A stretch of 64,000 nucleotides of DNA from PHAA01 sp964457945 (GTDB lineage: Bacteria; Bacillota; Syntrophomonadia; Syntrophomonadales; Syntrophomonadaceae). The stretch is from positions 31,761 to 95,760 of the forward strand of contig CAYWFX010000007.1 of the NCBI GenBank assembly GCA_964457945.1. The letters are read 5' to 3'. The notes beneath the pieces were generated by a model. The model had not been told where the DNA came from, ran no database searches, and saw nothing but the letters and a program-made list of their open reading frames with translations. The position numbers were made by a program, and so were the translations under genes. Positions 45,272 to 54,735 of the stretch are shown here, one piece after another. The number at the start of each line of letters is the position of its first letter. Position 1 is the first letter of the stretch.

Positions 45272-46396
45272 TTGCTCTTGATAGAAATAACAGAAGTACA
45301 GAATAAAATAGAGCGGCAGGAATTTGTCGACCTGGCATATAGCATTTACAAAAATGACGATAACTGGGTTCCACCTTTGCGCTTTAATTTGCTAGGTATA
45401 CTAAAGAGTTTAAGCAAGCCCCTGAGCGCTAATGACCCAAGCACCCTTTTTTTAGCCCGGGAGGGTGGTAAACTTCTCGGGCGTATTTGCGTGGGTATCG
45501 ATCCGGCACTCAATGAAGCCATGGGTACCCGGGAAGGATATATCAGTCTCTTTGAATGTGTGGATTCCTATGCAGTAGCTGAATGTCTTTTTGACAGGGC
45601 TGCTGAGTGGCTGCGGGAAAGAGGGATGGGCATGATGAAAGGTCCTATTTCCCCTACCAATGATGATAATGACCGTGCATTACTGGTGGAAGGCTTTGAC
45701 GGGCCACCCTACCTAATGAATCCATACAATCCTCCCTACTATCCCATTTTCTTTGATAAATACGGTTTTGCAAAGGATGCTGATTTCTATGCTTTTCATA
45801 TCGATTTAAAACTATATCCTATAGATTTATACCAGGAAACGATTAGCCGGGCTATGAAGAGATTTTCGGTTCACATTGACCGAGTCAGCTTCTTTAAGCT
45901 TGACCGCGATATTGCAGATATAAAAACGATTATGGACCAGGCATGGCCTGAAGATTGGGCGGACATGTTACCTCCTTCCCAGGAGGAACTGCTGCAGATG
46001 AGCAGAAAATTAAGATGGGTAACAGCCATGGATGGTATGCTGATTGCCCGCTCAGGTGACCGACCGGTAGGTTTTGTGATTTCTATGCCTGATTATAATC
46101 AGGCCATTAAACCCATGCAGGGCAGACTATGGCCCTGGGGGATATTTAAATTCTTATGGTATCAAAGAAAAATAAAAGCAGGACGAATCATGGTTTTGTT
46201 TGTTATTCCGGAATTTCGCAGAAAAGTAGTCGCAGAAGCCCTTTTTTACAAACTGATTACCACTGGGAAAAAACTCCGCTATATAGAAGCTGAAGCATCA
46301 ATCATAGGCGAAGAAAACCGGGTCATGATGCAAACAGTGCAAGCTATAGGAGGCAAAAAATACCGTGCTTACCGCACTTACAAAAAGGAGCTGTAG
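45272..46396 (+). CDS. GNAT-like acyltransferase, conserved, unknown substrate
   Basis: 374 residues; TTG 45272 or 45278 behind AGGAAGG. Contains WVPPLRFNLLG at the N-terminus, then MKGPISPTNDDNDRALLVEG and GPPYLMNPYNPPYYPIFFD. The C-terminal half (IMVLFVIPEFRRKVVAEALF) resembles a GNAT fold motif. The N-terminal block is typical of a family of larger uncharacterised GNAT relatives that sit near lipid genes. It lies between a glycosyltransferase and the acyl-AMP-ligase gene, so acylation of a glycolipid is a reasonable guess. Confidence 0.7.
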   Translation: MLLIEITEVQNKIERQEFVDLAYSIYKNDDNWVPPLRFNLLGILKSLSKPLSANDPSTLFLAREGGKLLGRICVGIDPALNEAMGTREGYISLFECVDSYAVAECLFDRAAEWLRERGMGMMKGPISPTNDDNDRALLVEGFDGPPYLMNPYNPPYYPIFFDKYGFAKDADFYAFHIDLKLYPIDLYQETISRAMKRFSVHIDRVSFFKLDRDIADIKTIMDQAWPEDWADMLPPSQEELLQMSRKLRWVTAMDGMLIARSGDRPVGFVISMPDYNQAIKPMQGRLWPWGIFKFLWYQRKIKAGRIMVLFVIPEFRRKVVAEALFYKLITTGKKLRYIEAEASIIGEENRVMMQTVQAIGGKKYRAYRTYKKEL

Positions 46397-46449
46397 GAGA
46401 GATCAAACAGGTGCGTGAAAATCACCTGCACCGTTGAGGAGAGGTCTAA

Positions 46450-48483
46450 ATGAACATAAGAGAATCGATTGAGGCATTACACGAGGATTTATCATTCCAC
46501 AATATATTTGCAATAATGAGTGGGAACAAAACCAATATAGCGGCGGAGTACCTTGATAACTGGCAAATAAAACAAATTACTTATGCTGATTATGAAAAAA
46601 TGGTCAAATTGGCTGCTTACCAAATAACTCAAATAATTGGCGGAGAATACACGGAAGGTTTTGTAGGCTTGAAACTCGATAACTGCCCGCAATGGCCGGT
46701 TGTATTCTGGGGTATTCTGATGGCCGGATATAAACCTGTACTGTTGGATTTTCGTCTGAATGAACCAATGACCAACTATTTGTTGGCTGAGTCCGGGGCA
46801 GTCGCTATTATTTGCGGGAGAAAGGAAAGACTTGCCAGCAGCATCATGAAAATCAATGCTGAGCAGCTATGGGAAACAGATTTTGATATACCTGTTGGCT
46901 GGGAATTTACATGGGCTGATGAAATGGCATTGTGTACCTCAGGAACGACTACAACGGCGAGGGTCTTTGCCTATAACGGGTATGCCATGAGCCATAGTAT
47001 TCTCAATTTCTATGAAGCCTGTAAAGCAAATCCCAAAATCATGCCTGAAAGCGAAGCCAGAATACTGTCATTTGTGCCCTACCATCATATTTATGGCTTG
47101 CTTGCATCCTATTTACCTTCTGCATTTGTCGGCAAAACCATGGTTTATTTAAAAGATCGTGCGCCTAGTACCATTCTGCAGGCCTGCCATATTCATAAGG
47201 TAACGCATATTTATGGTATTCCGCTTTTATGGAATAATATCGCTGCTTCCATCCTGAAGGAAGTAGCACAATCCTCTAAATCTAAACAGTTCCTGTTTAA
47301 AACCATGTGTGATTTTAGCCTGAAATTGCAAAGGCTTTTCCCGAAATCGGCTGAAAAAATGATCAGGACTTTGTTTGCCGGTTTGCATAAAAAACTGCTG
47401 GACCAGGAAATCATTCTATTGGTATGTGGCGGCGGAGCTGTTTTACCACAAAGCTTAAAGGTATTGAATGCGATTGGTTACAATATTTTATGTGGTTATG
47501 GGATGACCGAAGTGGGTATTCCTTCTTTTGAAGTAAGGTGTGACATTGAGAAAAGATTAAATGCTAGTCTGGGACAGCCTTTAGGCGTATGTGAATACAA
47601 AATTGTACCTTTAAATGAATCAGATGATCCCGATACAGGTGAATTGTACGTAAAAGGAGCTTCGCTGCATACCGCCCAAATCATAAAAGGGGTTTATTAT
47701 CCTGCTTTAATTGATAAAGATGGTTGGTTTGCCACGGGTGATATTGCAGTTATTAATGAAGGTACGATGTGGATGAAGGGCAGGTTAAAGGAGGTTATTA
47801 TTAACGAATCAGGGGAAAACGTTTACCCTGATGAATTGGAGGAACTATTCAGCAACCTGGAAGTGGTGGAGCAGTTATGCGTACTCGGTTTAAAAAACAG
47901 TGGACCATACGAAGATATTACCCTGATTCTATACAGCAGTAATGATGATAAGCAGGAATTGCAAAAGCAAATGATTCAGGAAATTTATAAAATCAATAAA
48001 CGCTTGCCGGTTTTTAAACGATTAAACAGGGTGTTACTTTCAGCTCTTCCTCTGCCAATCACAAATAATATGAAAGTACAGAGGATTAAGCTTAAAGAAC
48101 AGATTGAGGGAAATGAATGGCCTTATAAGACGCTGGACATAAATCATTTTGAAGAAAACAATGAAAATTCAATAATGAAAAATGATGATTTGTACAAAAC
48201 CGAAGATTTGGCTGTAAACGACTTTGCATCTATAAAACTAGCGGTCAGAAATTGTTTTGCCGGTGTTCTAAGAATTCCTCCAGATATGATCAATGATGAT
48301 TCTCATTTTATTGACGACCTTGGCGGGGATAGCCTGTCAAGTCTGGAATTGCTACTGAAACTGGAGGAAGAATACGAAATATCTATACCTGACGATGAGT
48401 ATTACCAGTGCAATAATGTGAATGAGTTGAGTTTGCTGGTATATGGCATTATCCAGGGTGCTGACTATCCTGATGCAGAATAA
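46450..48483 (+). CDS. Acyl/aminoacyl-AMP ligase fused to an acyl carrier protein
   Basis: 677 residues, ATG behind GAGGAGAGG. Residues 1-550 are an ANL-type adenylating enzyme: the P-loop-like LCTSGTTTTAR at about 158, YGMTEVGIPSFE near 355, GWFATGDIAV near 427 and KGRLKEVIINESGENVYP. Residues about 595-675 are a carrier domain with GGDSL, where the Ser takes phosphopantetheine. It should activate an acid and load it on its own carrier for transfer. A hairpin (CAGGTG/CACCTG, 46410-46430) precedes the gene. The fatty-acid or amino-acid substrate is not deducible. Confidence 0.88.
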   Translation: MNIRESIEALHEDLSFHNIFAIMSGNKTNIAAEYLDNWQIKQITYADYEKMVKLAAYQITQIIGGEYTEGFVGLKLDNCPQWPVVFWGILMAGYKPVLLDFRLNEPMTNYLLAESGAVAIICGRKERLASSIMKINAEQLWETDFDIPVGWEFTWADEMALCTSGTTTTARVFAYNGYAMSHSILNFYEACKANPKIMPESEARILSFVPYHHIYGLLASYLPSAFVGKTMVYLKDRAPSTILQACHIHKVTHIYGIPLLWNNIAASILKEVAQSSKSKQFLFKTMCDFSLKLQRLFPKSAEKMIRTLFAGLHKKLLDQEIILLVCGGGAVLPQSLKVLNAIGYNILCGYGMTEVGIPSFEVRCDIEKRLNASLGQPLGVCEYKIVPLNESDDPDTGELYVKGASLHTAQIIKGVYYPALIDKDGWFATGDIAVINEGTMWMKGRLKEVIINESGENVYPDELEELFSNLEVVEQLCVLGLKNSGPYEDITLILYSSNDDKQELQKQMIQEIYKINKRLPVFKRLNRVLLSALPLPITNNMKVQRIKLKEQIEGNEWPYKTLDINHFEENNENSIMKNDDLYKTEDLAVNDFASIKLAVRNCFAGVLRIPPDMINDDSHFIDDLGGDSLSSLELLLKLEEEYEISIPDDEYYQCNNVNELSLLVYGIIQGADYPDAE

Positions 48484-48626
48484 TAGAATAGCGGCAGTAC
48501 TACATGGCTCTTTTCTACAGGACTTTTTAAAAAAAGAGCTATTATAACATGTTCATGGGAATTTGATAAAAGCCAACCGTTAATTACTTGCAAGTTATCT
48601 TGTTTAAATTTTCCTATTACTTGACC

Positions 48627-48658
48627 TATAATATCCTTAGTTGTACAATAAATTGTAC
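48627..48658 (+). promoter_or_regulatory. YefM operator and -10 element
   Basis: TATAAT at 48627-48632 is followed by a perfect palindrome, GTACAAT-AA-ATTGTAC (48643-48658), just upstream of the antitoxin ribosome site. YefM-type antitoxins bind TGTACA-type palindromes, so this is the likely autoregulatory operator. No good -35 was seen. Confidence 0.65.
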
Positions 48659-48675
48659 GGAGGTGATCTTTTGTG

Positions 48676-48927
48676 ATGGCTGTAAATTATTCCACTTTGC
48701 GTGGAAACTTAAAAAAATATTGCGACGCTACTAATCAAGATCTTGAAACTATAATAGTTACCAGAAAAAGCGGTGGCAATGTTGTGCTAATTTCTGAAAG
48801 TGAATACAATAATCTAATGGAAAATCTTAACATTAGAAGTAATCCTGAATACTACAATAAGCTATTGCAGTCGATTGAAGAATTGAAATCAGGCAAGACT
48901 ATTCATGCGGAGCTTGCTAATGAATAA
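48676..48927 (+). CDS. yefM: YefM/Phd-type antitoxin
   Basis: 83 residues from ATG 48676; a GTG one codon before is also possible. A GGAGGTGAT site precedes it. The N-terminal MAVNYSTLRGNLKKYCD and the VLISESEYNNLMENL segment are the YefM/Phd DNA-binding and toxin-contact pattern. The C-terminus is a short helix that wraps the toxin. It overlaps the YoeB gene by eight bases, the usual coupled order of antitoxin then toxin. Confidence 0.9.
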   Translation: MAVNYSTLRGNLKKYCDATNQDLETIIVTRKSGGNVVLISESEYNNLMENLNIRSNPEYYNKLLQSIEELKSGKTIHAELANE

Positions 48928-49174
48928 ATTTTTCACAAATACGGCTTGGAAAGAGTATCAATATTGGCAAAACGAAAATCGACAAATCTTAAAACGTATA
49001 AATGACTTAATTAAAGACATTGAACGTAATGGCAATATGGGCATTGGTAAACCGGAACCACTAAAACATGAATTATCTGGGTATTGGAGTAGAAGAATCA
49101 ACAATGAGCACAGATTGATATACTCTATTGAAGGAAAAAATATTAATATTATCTCTTGTCTTAGTCACTATTAA
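48920..49174 (+). CDS. yoeB: YoeB-type mRNA-interferase toxin
   Basis: 84 residues from ATG 48920, preceded by GGAG; the ATG five codons upstream is less likely. WKEYQYWQNENRQILKRINDLI, then GKPEPLKHELSGYWSRRIN, EHRLIYSI and a terminal SCLSHY match YoeB/Txe toxins, with the expected E, R, H and Y residues in place. It cuts ribosome-bound mRNA when free of YefM. Confidence 0.92.
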   Translation: MNKFFTNTAWKEYQYWQNENRQILKRINDLIKDIERNGNMGIGKPEPLKHELSGYWSRRINNEHRLIYSIEGKNINIISCLSHY

Positions 49175-49351
49175 GATACCTATTTAGTACTATTAATATA
49201 CTATGAAGTACCCGATTTTACTCCTATCTGGTTAAGAGATGTAAAAGGAGAGCATGAAATCAGAGACATTCTTGTTTATACAATGGCATACTTCTAGATA
49301 ATTTAAACCTCTGTAATCTAGTAATACATGTGTTTATATATCTGGTTATCA

Positions 49352-49376
49352 CCCGGCCAATGGCTGGGCTTTTTTG
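49352..49376 (+). terminator. Rho-independent terminator
   Basis: CCCGGCC and GGCTGGG around AAT, then CTTTTTTG. It lies downstream of the YefM/YoeB pair, 177 bp after its stop. Confidence 0.7.
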
Positions 49377-49509
49377 TCTATTTGTAACACGAATGGAGGA
49401 AGTATTAATATTATGCGTTAGGAAGAGCAACAGATATTATGACTGTCAAGGAGGCAGGACTTCACATCAAATCCGGGTGGGAAAACTGTCCAAAAAACTG
49501 TCATTCAAC

Positions 49510-49533
49510 AAAAAAAGCACTTACAGTGCTTTA
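49510..49533 (-). terminator. Terminator after tRNA-Arg
   Basis: On the minus strand AAAGCACT-GTA-AGTGCTTTTTTT, 20 bp past the tRNA 3' end. Confidence 0.75.
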
Positions 49534-49549
49534 GAAGTGCCATTATATA

Positions 49550-49624
49550 TGGTACGCCCGAGAGGAATCGAACCTCCGCACCCGGCTCCGGAGGCCGGTG
49601 CTCTATCCACTGAGCTACGGGCGC
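49550..49624 (-). tRNA. tRNA-Arg (anticodon CCG), CCA encoded
   Basis: On the minus strand the cloverleaf reads GCGCCCG acceptor, GCTCAGTGGATAGAGC D arm, the CCGGC-CTCCGGA-GCCGG anticodon arm with CCG at 34-36, a GAGG-TTCGATT-CCTC T arm, CGGGCGT, then A and CCA. All stems pair, with one G-T at the acceptor end. A CDS call across this site on the plus strand is spurious. Confidence 0.95.
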
Positions 49625-49670
49625 ATATCGCTTTATGATTATAGCAGAATATGTATAGCAGGTCAAAGTA

Positions 49671-51053
49671 TTACTCCGCGTTAGCTGTAGGTTTTGTTCT
49701 GAACTGGGCCAGCAGGCATAAGAGCAGAGTCCCCAGGCAAATAATTGCTGCTGCCAAATAAACGGTGTGGCTGGCCTCTATATAGGCTAATGAGTAAACG
49801 AGAGTCGTTTGCTTTTTATGCAGTATCCAGGTGAAAATACTCACTGAAGATGCAATCCCCAGGGAATAGGAAAGATTGCGGTTGGTTGAAAGAAAGCCGC
49901 CTCCATAACCGGCTTTATCTCGGGGTATGGCACCCAGTATCGAACTGGAATTAGGGGAACCGAACATGCCCATGCCTATACCCAGCAAAGACAGGCCTGC
50001 GCATATTTTCATAATGGCCATATTGGTGTCCAGACTTGCTAAAACCAGGAAGGAAGCGCTAAGAAATGAAAAAGCCAGGCAAATAATTCGGCTGGATCCC
50101 ACTTTATCTGAAAGATAACCCGACAGTGGAGCAACCACCGCCATGCTGACCGGAGTAATGGTCATTAATAAACCGGAATGAGCCGGAGAAATCTGGAGTA
50201 TAGTTTCCATATAGAAGGGTAGGAGAAAGAATACTGAGGTCTGGGTAATATAGACCGCTACGCCCATCAAGTTACCGTATACAAAAGTTTTAATCTTAAA
50301 GAGTTCAAAGTCTAGCAAGGGATGAACAGCATTCTTCTCCCACAGGTAGAAAATGATCATAAGTATGCCTGATGCCAGCAGTAGTCCTATATTTACACCC
50401 TGGCCGTTAGAAAGGGAGATTATCAGAGTGGTAACAGCCAAGGCCATCAGAACAATTCCGCGGATGTCGTAGTTGTTACTTTTTGGATTAAGATCTTGGG
50501 TAGGTAGGTATTTATAGCCCAAATAGAATCCTAACAAGCCAATGGGAACATTTATCATGAAAATCACCGGCCACTGGAATTTTGCCAGGAGTATTCCTCC
50601 TAAGCTTGGTCCCATCATATTACCCATAGCCACCACTGTACCGGTTAATCCTAGAGCTTTGCCACGTTCACCGGAAGGAAATATATTAGAGACTATGCCG
50701 ATGCCGGTAGCCATCATCATACTCGCTCCCAAACCCTGGAATGTACGTGCGGCAATTAGAACCAATAATGAACTAGAGAGGCTGCAAGCTACTGAGCCTA
50801 ATGTGAAAGTTAGAAAGCCATAAGTATAAATCTTGTTGCTGCCTACTTTATCCCCCAGCCTGCCAAAGAATATTAATGAAGAAGTAATAACTAACAGATA
50901 GGCTGTGATCACCCACTGGACTTCTTCCATATTGACATGGATATCATGGGCTATACTAGGATTTGCAATATTCAATATGCTGCCATCGAGGGTAGAAATA
51001 AATATGCCGATGGAGACAATTAAGAATGCCTGCCACTTTAATTCAATTTTCAA
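49671..51053 (-). CDS. MFS drug exporter, DHA2 (EmrB-like) family
   Basis: 460 residues with about 14 TM helices. TLDGSILNIANPSIA at the N-terminus and LGDKVGSNKIY in the loop between helices 2 and 3 are DHA2 signatures; GLGASMMMATGIGIVSNIFP follows. The likely role is proton-driven export of drugs or metabolites. The TTG at 51053 is the only plausible start, behind AAGGT. Transcribed alone, before the tRNA-Arg gene. Confidence 0.88.
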   Translation of the reverse strand: MKIELKWQAFLIVSIGIFISTLDGSILNIANPSIAHDIHVNMEEVQWVITAYLLVITSSLIFFGRLGDKVGSNKIYTYGFLTFTLGSVACSLSSSLLVLIAARTFQGLGASMMMATGIGIVSNIFPSGERGKALGLTGTVVAMGNMMGPSLGGILLAKFQWPVIFMINVPIGLLGFYLGYKYLPTQDLNPKSNNYDIRGIVLMALAVTTLIISLSNGQGVNIGLLLASGILMIIFYLWEKNAVHPLLDFELFKIKTFVYGNLMGVAVYITQTSVFFLLPFYMETILQISPAHSGLLMTITPVSMAVVAPLSGYLSDKVGSSRIICLAFSFLSASFLVLASLDTNMAIMKICAGLSLLGIGMGMFGSPNSSSILGAIPRDKAGYGGGFLSTNRNLSYSLGIASSVSIFTWILHKKQTTLVYSLAYIEASHTVYLAAAIICLGTLLLCLLAQFRTKPTANAE

Positions 51054-51161
51054 AAACCTTATCCTCCCCCGACAAGACCTAAAACTATTGCATATATTCT
51101 ATATTATAATTTAAAGTGCGTATTATAATCAGTATTTAATAATTATATTTATATACAGGAA

Positions 51162-51194
51162 AGCCATCCTGCTGTAATTGCATACAGGATGGCT
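51162..51194 (-). terminator. 10-bp stem hairpin after spoIIP
   Basis: AGCCATCCTG (51162-51171) and CAGGATGGCT (51185-51194) pair perfectly; a short T-rich stretch follows on the minus strand. It lies in the gap between spoIIP and the MFS gene. Confidence 0.6.
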
Positions 51195-51226
51195 GAGGAT
51201 GAATAAGTAGGTGGAAAATTAACTGC

Positions 51227-52183
51227 TTAACCGCCCATGACGCGGGTAATTACGTCACCCAGGAAGCGGACTGCGTTTTCGGCCAAATCCAGCGAGATCG
51301 TTTCTGTTCCGACTTCAAATAATAGGGCGGTAGGATACAGATCTTGGTTATATGATCCTTTACCCATAAATATTCCCCGGATGAGTCCCGGATACAGACT
51401 GTCAGCTTCGGCCTTGATTTTCTGAGCATATTTTAAATTGGTTTTCATATTCGGGTTGGAACGACCCATAACGATCATGACTCGTGAGCTATCGACCCCA
51501 TTAATGGCTGTAATGTAGGCACTTGCAGGGGCTGAGTCCCGATGGATATCGAAGGCTGCATCAGGCTTTTCTTTCAATAGCTGAGTAACTGTTTTACGGG
51601 AGCGGTGATATGCATTTATATCATGTGGATCATGAGCGTTAGTACTATGGGTTACGCTAACTCCGGATTTCTGCAAGGAATCAGTTAGAATATTACCCAC
51701 TGCAAATACATCCCCAGCCCCTGGTTGGCTAGCAGCACCTGATGTGGGAACATACGATTCATCAGTATGAGTATGGTAAATAACTACATGTGTGCCTGGG
51801 GCAGCCTGTGCAGGAATACTTTTTTTATAATAAGGAAGATTCATAGTGCTAACACCCAAGGTATTATTATCGGGGTCTTCCTTTTTTGCAACAATATCGG
51901 CTACTGCATTCTTGCCATCCACTTTCAATACAATATACTGGACATTTTGTTCATCAATGTACTGGTCATCGACCTGTACGGGTAATCCTGTCTCCAGTAT
52001 AGTGTTCCCCAGGGTATCCTTTACCACATAATAAGAATTGGTCTGTTCGCTTCCATCAGACCGCAGATCATATGGTTTAGGGAGGGAAGGAGCGTTCATG
52101 GTATTTAAAATATAGGCACCTATCATAATTGTTATGAGAATGGAAAAAAACAACCAGATATATCGCCTGTTGATAGTTTCCAT
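51227..52183 (-). CDS. spoIIP: Stage II sporulation protein P family cell-wall hydrolase
   Basis: 318 residues. One N-terminal TM (RYIWLFFSILITIMIGAY), then a SpoIIP domain: VVIYHTHTDESYVP (metal-ligand His-x-His-x-x-E), DAAFDIHRDSAP, and LLFEVGTETISLDLAENAV. SpoIIP is an amidase and endopeptidase that degrades septal peptidoglycan during engulfment, so this supports a spore former. It is shorter than the B. subtilis protein. ATG behind AAGGCGG. Confidence 0.88.
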   Translation of the reverse strand: METINRRYIWLFFSILITIMIGAYILNTMNAPSLPKPYDLRSDGSEQTNSYYVVKDTLGNTILETGLPVQVDDQYIDEQNVQYIVLKVDGKNAVADIVAKKEDPDNNTLGVSTMNLPYYKKSIPAQAAPGTHVVIYHTHTDESYVPTSGAASQPGAGDVFAVGNILTDSLQKSGVSVTHSTNAHDPHDINAYHRSRKTVTQLLKEKPDAAFDIHRDSAPASAYITAINGVDSSRVMIVMGRSNPNMKTNLKYAQKIKAEADSLYPGLIRGIFMGKGSYNQDLYPTALLFEVGTETISLDLAENAVRFLGDVITRVMGG

Positions 52184-52279
52184 AAATAAATCCGCCTTTC
52201 CTTAACATTATTAAATATTCTGCGAAAAAGGCGGATTAATTATACTCGAAAATCAAGCTCAATTTTTCGAAAATTAAGT

Positions 52280-53563
52280 CTACAGGTTGGTATCCCAGCT
52301 GTCCAGGTAATTAATCTGTTCAGATGTTAATTCATCAATCTCAATACCGTCGGCCTGTAATTTCATATAAGCTACTTTTTTATCGATTTCTTCAGGCACA
52401 TTATAAACATGGTTCCCCAATGTTTCATGGTTTTGTATTACATACAGCAGCGATAGAGCTTGCAGAGAAAAACTTAAATCCATAACTTCGGCAGGGTGTC
52501 CATCCCCGGCGGCCAGGTTGACCAAGCGTCCCTCAGCCAGTAAATATAATCTGCGCCCATCCTCCATTACAAATTCTTCGATGTTATTCTTAACAGTTCG
52601 GGTGCTTACTGCTAGGGCGTTCAAATCAGGCTTAGATATTTCTACATCAAAATGACCGGCATTGGCCATAATCGCATTATCATTCATAACTTGCATATGT
52701 TCTTTCCTGATTACATTAACGTTGCCGGTCACAGTAATAAAAACGTCTCCGAATTTAGCAGCTTCGTTCATGGACATTACCCGGAAACCGTCCATTATAG
52801 CCTCGTTAGCCTTGATGGGGTCAATTTCAGTAATAATGACCTTGGCTCCCATACCTTTAGCGCGCAGCGATACCCCTTTGCCGCACCAGCCATATCCTAC
52901 TACCACCACTGTTTTGCCGGCAACTACCAGATTGGTAGTACGGTTTATACCATCCCATACGGATTGACCGGTTCCATAACGATTATCAAAAAGATATTTC
53001 ATATAGGCGTCATTGACTGCTATCATTGGGAATAATAGAGCGTTGTCGCTATCCATGGAACGGAGCCTTACGATTCCGGTGGTTGTTTCTTCACAGCCGC
53101 CAATGATCTTTGCTGCTTGCTCTTTTCTGTTCTTCAAGAGCGAAGTTACCATATCCGCACCATCGTCTATAATGGCATCAGGGAGGCAGTCCAGAGCTTT
53201 TTCTAAGAAATCATGATATTGTTCAGCACTCTCGCCATGAATGGCAAATACGGTAATTCCAGAGTCAACCAGGGCAGCTACCACATCATCCTGGGTGGAA
53301 AGGGGATTACTGGCACAGGCAATTACTTCTGCACCAGCTGCCTTCAAGGTTTGCAAGAGATAGCCGGTTTTGGCTTCCAGATGCAGGCAGCATACGATAG
53401 TTTTCCCCTTCAGAGGTTGATTTTTTTCGAAGTCTTCTTTTAAGAGGTTTAAAACTGGCATATGGTTTTTAACCCATTCCAGTTTATTATGTCCTGATGG
53501 AGCGAGGGCCAGGTCTTTTATAATAGAGACACGTGAACTGGTATTGCCGACGGACTGGATCAT
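52280..53563 (-). CDS. ahcY: Adenosylhomocysteinase
   Basis: 427 residues from ATG 53563, with GGGAGGAATT just upstream; in-frame upstream codons are non-coding. NAD-binding VVVVGYGWCGKGVSLRAKG, then TEIDPIKA and VTGNVNVIRKEHM. It hydrolyses S-adenosylhomocysteine to adenosine and homocysteine, relieving product inhibition of methyltransferases. Motifs GHNKLEWVKNHMPVL and the C-terminal LAAGDGHPAEVMDLSF fit the family. Monocistronic by layout. Confidence 0.95.
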   Translation of the reverse strand: MIQSVGNTSSRVSIIKDLALAPSGHNKLEWVKNHMPVLNLLKEDFEKNQPLKGKTIVCCLHLEAKTGYLLQTLKAAGAEVIACASNPLSTQDDVVAALVDSGITVFAIHGESAEQYHDFLEKALDCLPDAIIDDGADMVTSLLKNRKEQAAKIIGGCEETTTGIVRLRSMDSDNALLFPMIAVNDAYMKYLFDNRYGTGQSVWDGINRTTNLVVAGKTVVVVGYGWCGKGVSLRAKGMGAKVIITEIDPIKANEAIMDGFRVMSMNEAAKFGDVFITVTGNVNVIRKEHMQVMNDNAIMANAGHFDVEISKPDLNALAVSTRTVKNNIEEFVMEDGRRLYLLAEGRLVNLAAGDGHPAEVMDLSFSLQALSLLYVIQNHETLGNHVYNVPEEIDKKVAYMKLQADGIEIDELTSEQINYLDSWDTNL

Positions 53564-53787
53564 TATAATTCCTCCCAATAAATCTAGTATTATCAATAAG
53601 GGGCTGTCAAGGAATAAATAAGGCAGAATTTATTTCTTGATAATCCCTAATATTATAAACTAAGAAGTAAAAGCGGTAAAGGTCGCCATTACGATTGTTT
53701 TGCTTATTAATATGGCATACAATATAATTGTCATGCCATGATATGGTCATATACATGGGCCGTTGGCAATTTCAGGGAGGTTATGGA

Positions 53788-54237
53788 TTGAGATTTTGGT
53801 TAAGTATTATCTTAATATTATTAGTTGACCAGCTTAGCAAGTTCTGGATAGCCAGCACCATGTTTGTTGGTGATAGCAGGAAAGTTTTTGATGGTATTTT
53901 GAGTTTGACTTATGTTCATAACCGGGGGGCGGCTTTTAGTATTTTGCAGGGCCGCTACTGGTTCTTTATTATCATGGCCCTGGTTGTCTCTCTAGTGCTG
54001 ATTTATTATAATCTCAAGTATTCTCCGGCACCGTGGCTGCAGTACTCGATGGGGCTTATAGTAGGAGGCTCTATTGGCAATGTGATTGACCGCTGGTTTT
54101 ATGGAGCCGTGAGAGATTTCCTAAGTATCGGCTGGTGGCCGGTTTTCAATGTAGCTGATATGGCTATCGTATCCGGAGGGGCTCTGGTGATGCTGTACAT
54201 ATTGTTAAATGATACTGCCCGGGAACTAAAGTCGTAA
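53788..54237 (+). CDS. lspA: Lipoprotein signal peptidase II
   Basis: 149 residues from TTG 53788, behind AGGGAGGTT; a longer frame from 53728 would add 20 unneeded residues, and 149 is the usual length. Four TM helices. Catalytic aspartates are in GNVIDRW and FNVADMAI; VHNRGAAFSIL is the third conserved motif. It cleaves the signal peptide before the lipid-modified Cys of lipoproteins such as the ABC binding protein at 30409. Confidence 0.95.
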   Translation: MRFWLSIILILLVDQLSKFWIASTMFVGDSRKVFDGILSLTYVHNRGAAFSILQGRYWFFIIMALVVSLVLIYYNLKYSPAPWLQYSMGLIVGGSIGNVIDRWFYGAVRDFLSIGWWPVFNVADMAIVSGGALVMLYILLNDTARELKS

Positions 54238-54275
54238 ATGATCGCATATTTCATGTGAATTTGAAAGGAGAAATT

Positions 54276-54668
54276 GTGGAAGAGAATAGAAATGTTTTCA
54301 AGTCAATAGATGAATACATCTTGCAGTTTTCTCCTGAGGTTCAGGAAATACTTCAAGCACTAAGAAGCGTCATAAAAGAGTCGGCACCAGACGCAGAAGA
54401 AAAAATGAGCTGGCGAATGCCAACTTTTGCTTTGCACGGAAATCTGGTACATTTTGCTGCCCATAAAAGGCATATTGGATTTTATCCTGGCCCCAGCGGA
54501 ATTGATGCATTTAAGCATAAGTTATCGGAGTATAAAGGATCAAAAGGAGCCGTACAATTTCCTATAGAAAAACCGTTGCCATATGAATTGATAAGTGAGA
54601 TTGTTAAATTCAGAGTTGCTGAGAATATAACGAAAGCGGAAAGCAAACCCCAAAAGAGAAAAAAATAG
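54276..54668 (+). CDS. DUF1801-family protein (YdhG-like)
   Basis: 130 residues from GTG 54276, with AAAGGAG five bases upstream. DEYILQFSPEVQEILQALR, then EEKMSWRMPTFALHGNLVHFA and IGFYPGPSGIDAFKHKL are the DUF1801/YdhG family signature. Members have been suggested to act as iron chaperones; not shown here. Lies 38 bp after lspA, followed by a hairpin terminator. Confidence 0.85.
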   Translation: MEENRNVFKSIDEYILQFSPEVQEILQALRSVIKESAPDAEEKMSWRMPTFALHGNLVHFAAHKRHIGFYPGPSGIDAFKHKLSEYKGSKGAVQFPIEKPLPYELISEIVKFRVAENITKAESKPQKRKK

Positions 54669-54690
54669 CCTATCATTACAAGCAGGTCAC

Positions 54691-54726
54691 CCAGAGGCTA
54701 TTTAATGATGCACAGCCTCTGGTTTT
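54691..54726 (+). terminator. Hairpin terminator between convergent genes
   Basis: CCAGAGGCT (54691-54699) pairs with AGCCTCTGG (54714-54722), then TTTT. Confidence 0.65.
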
Positions 54727-54735
54727 AAGACCAAC

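Noticed and set aside
49330..49638. Plus-strand open frame of about 100 codons
   Set aside because: It runs through the tRNA-Arg gene and its terminator on the opposite strand and has no family match.
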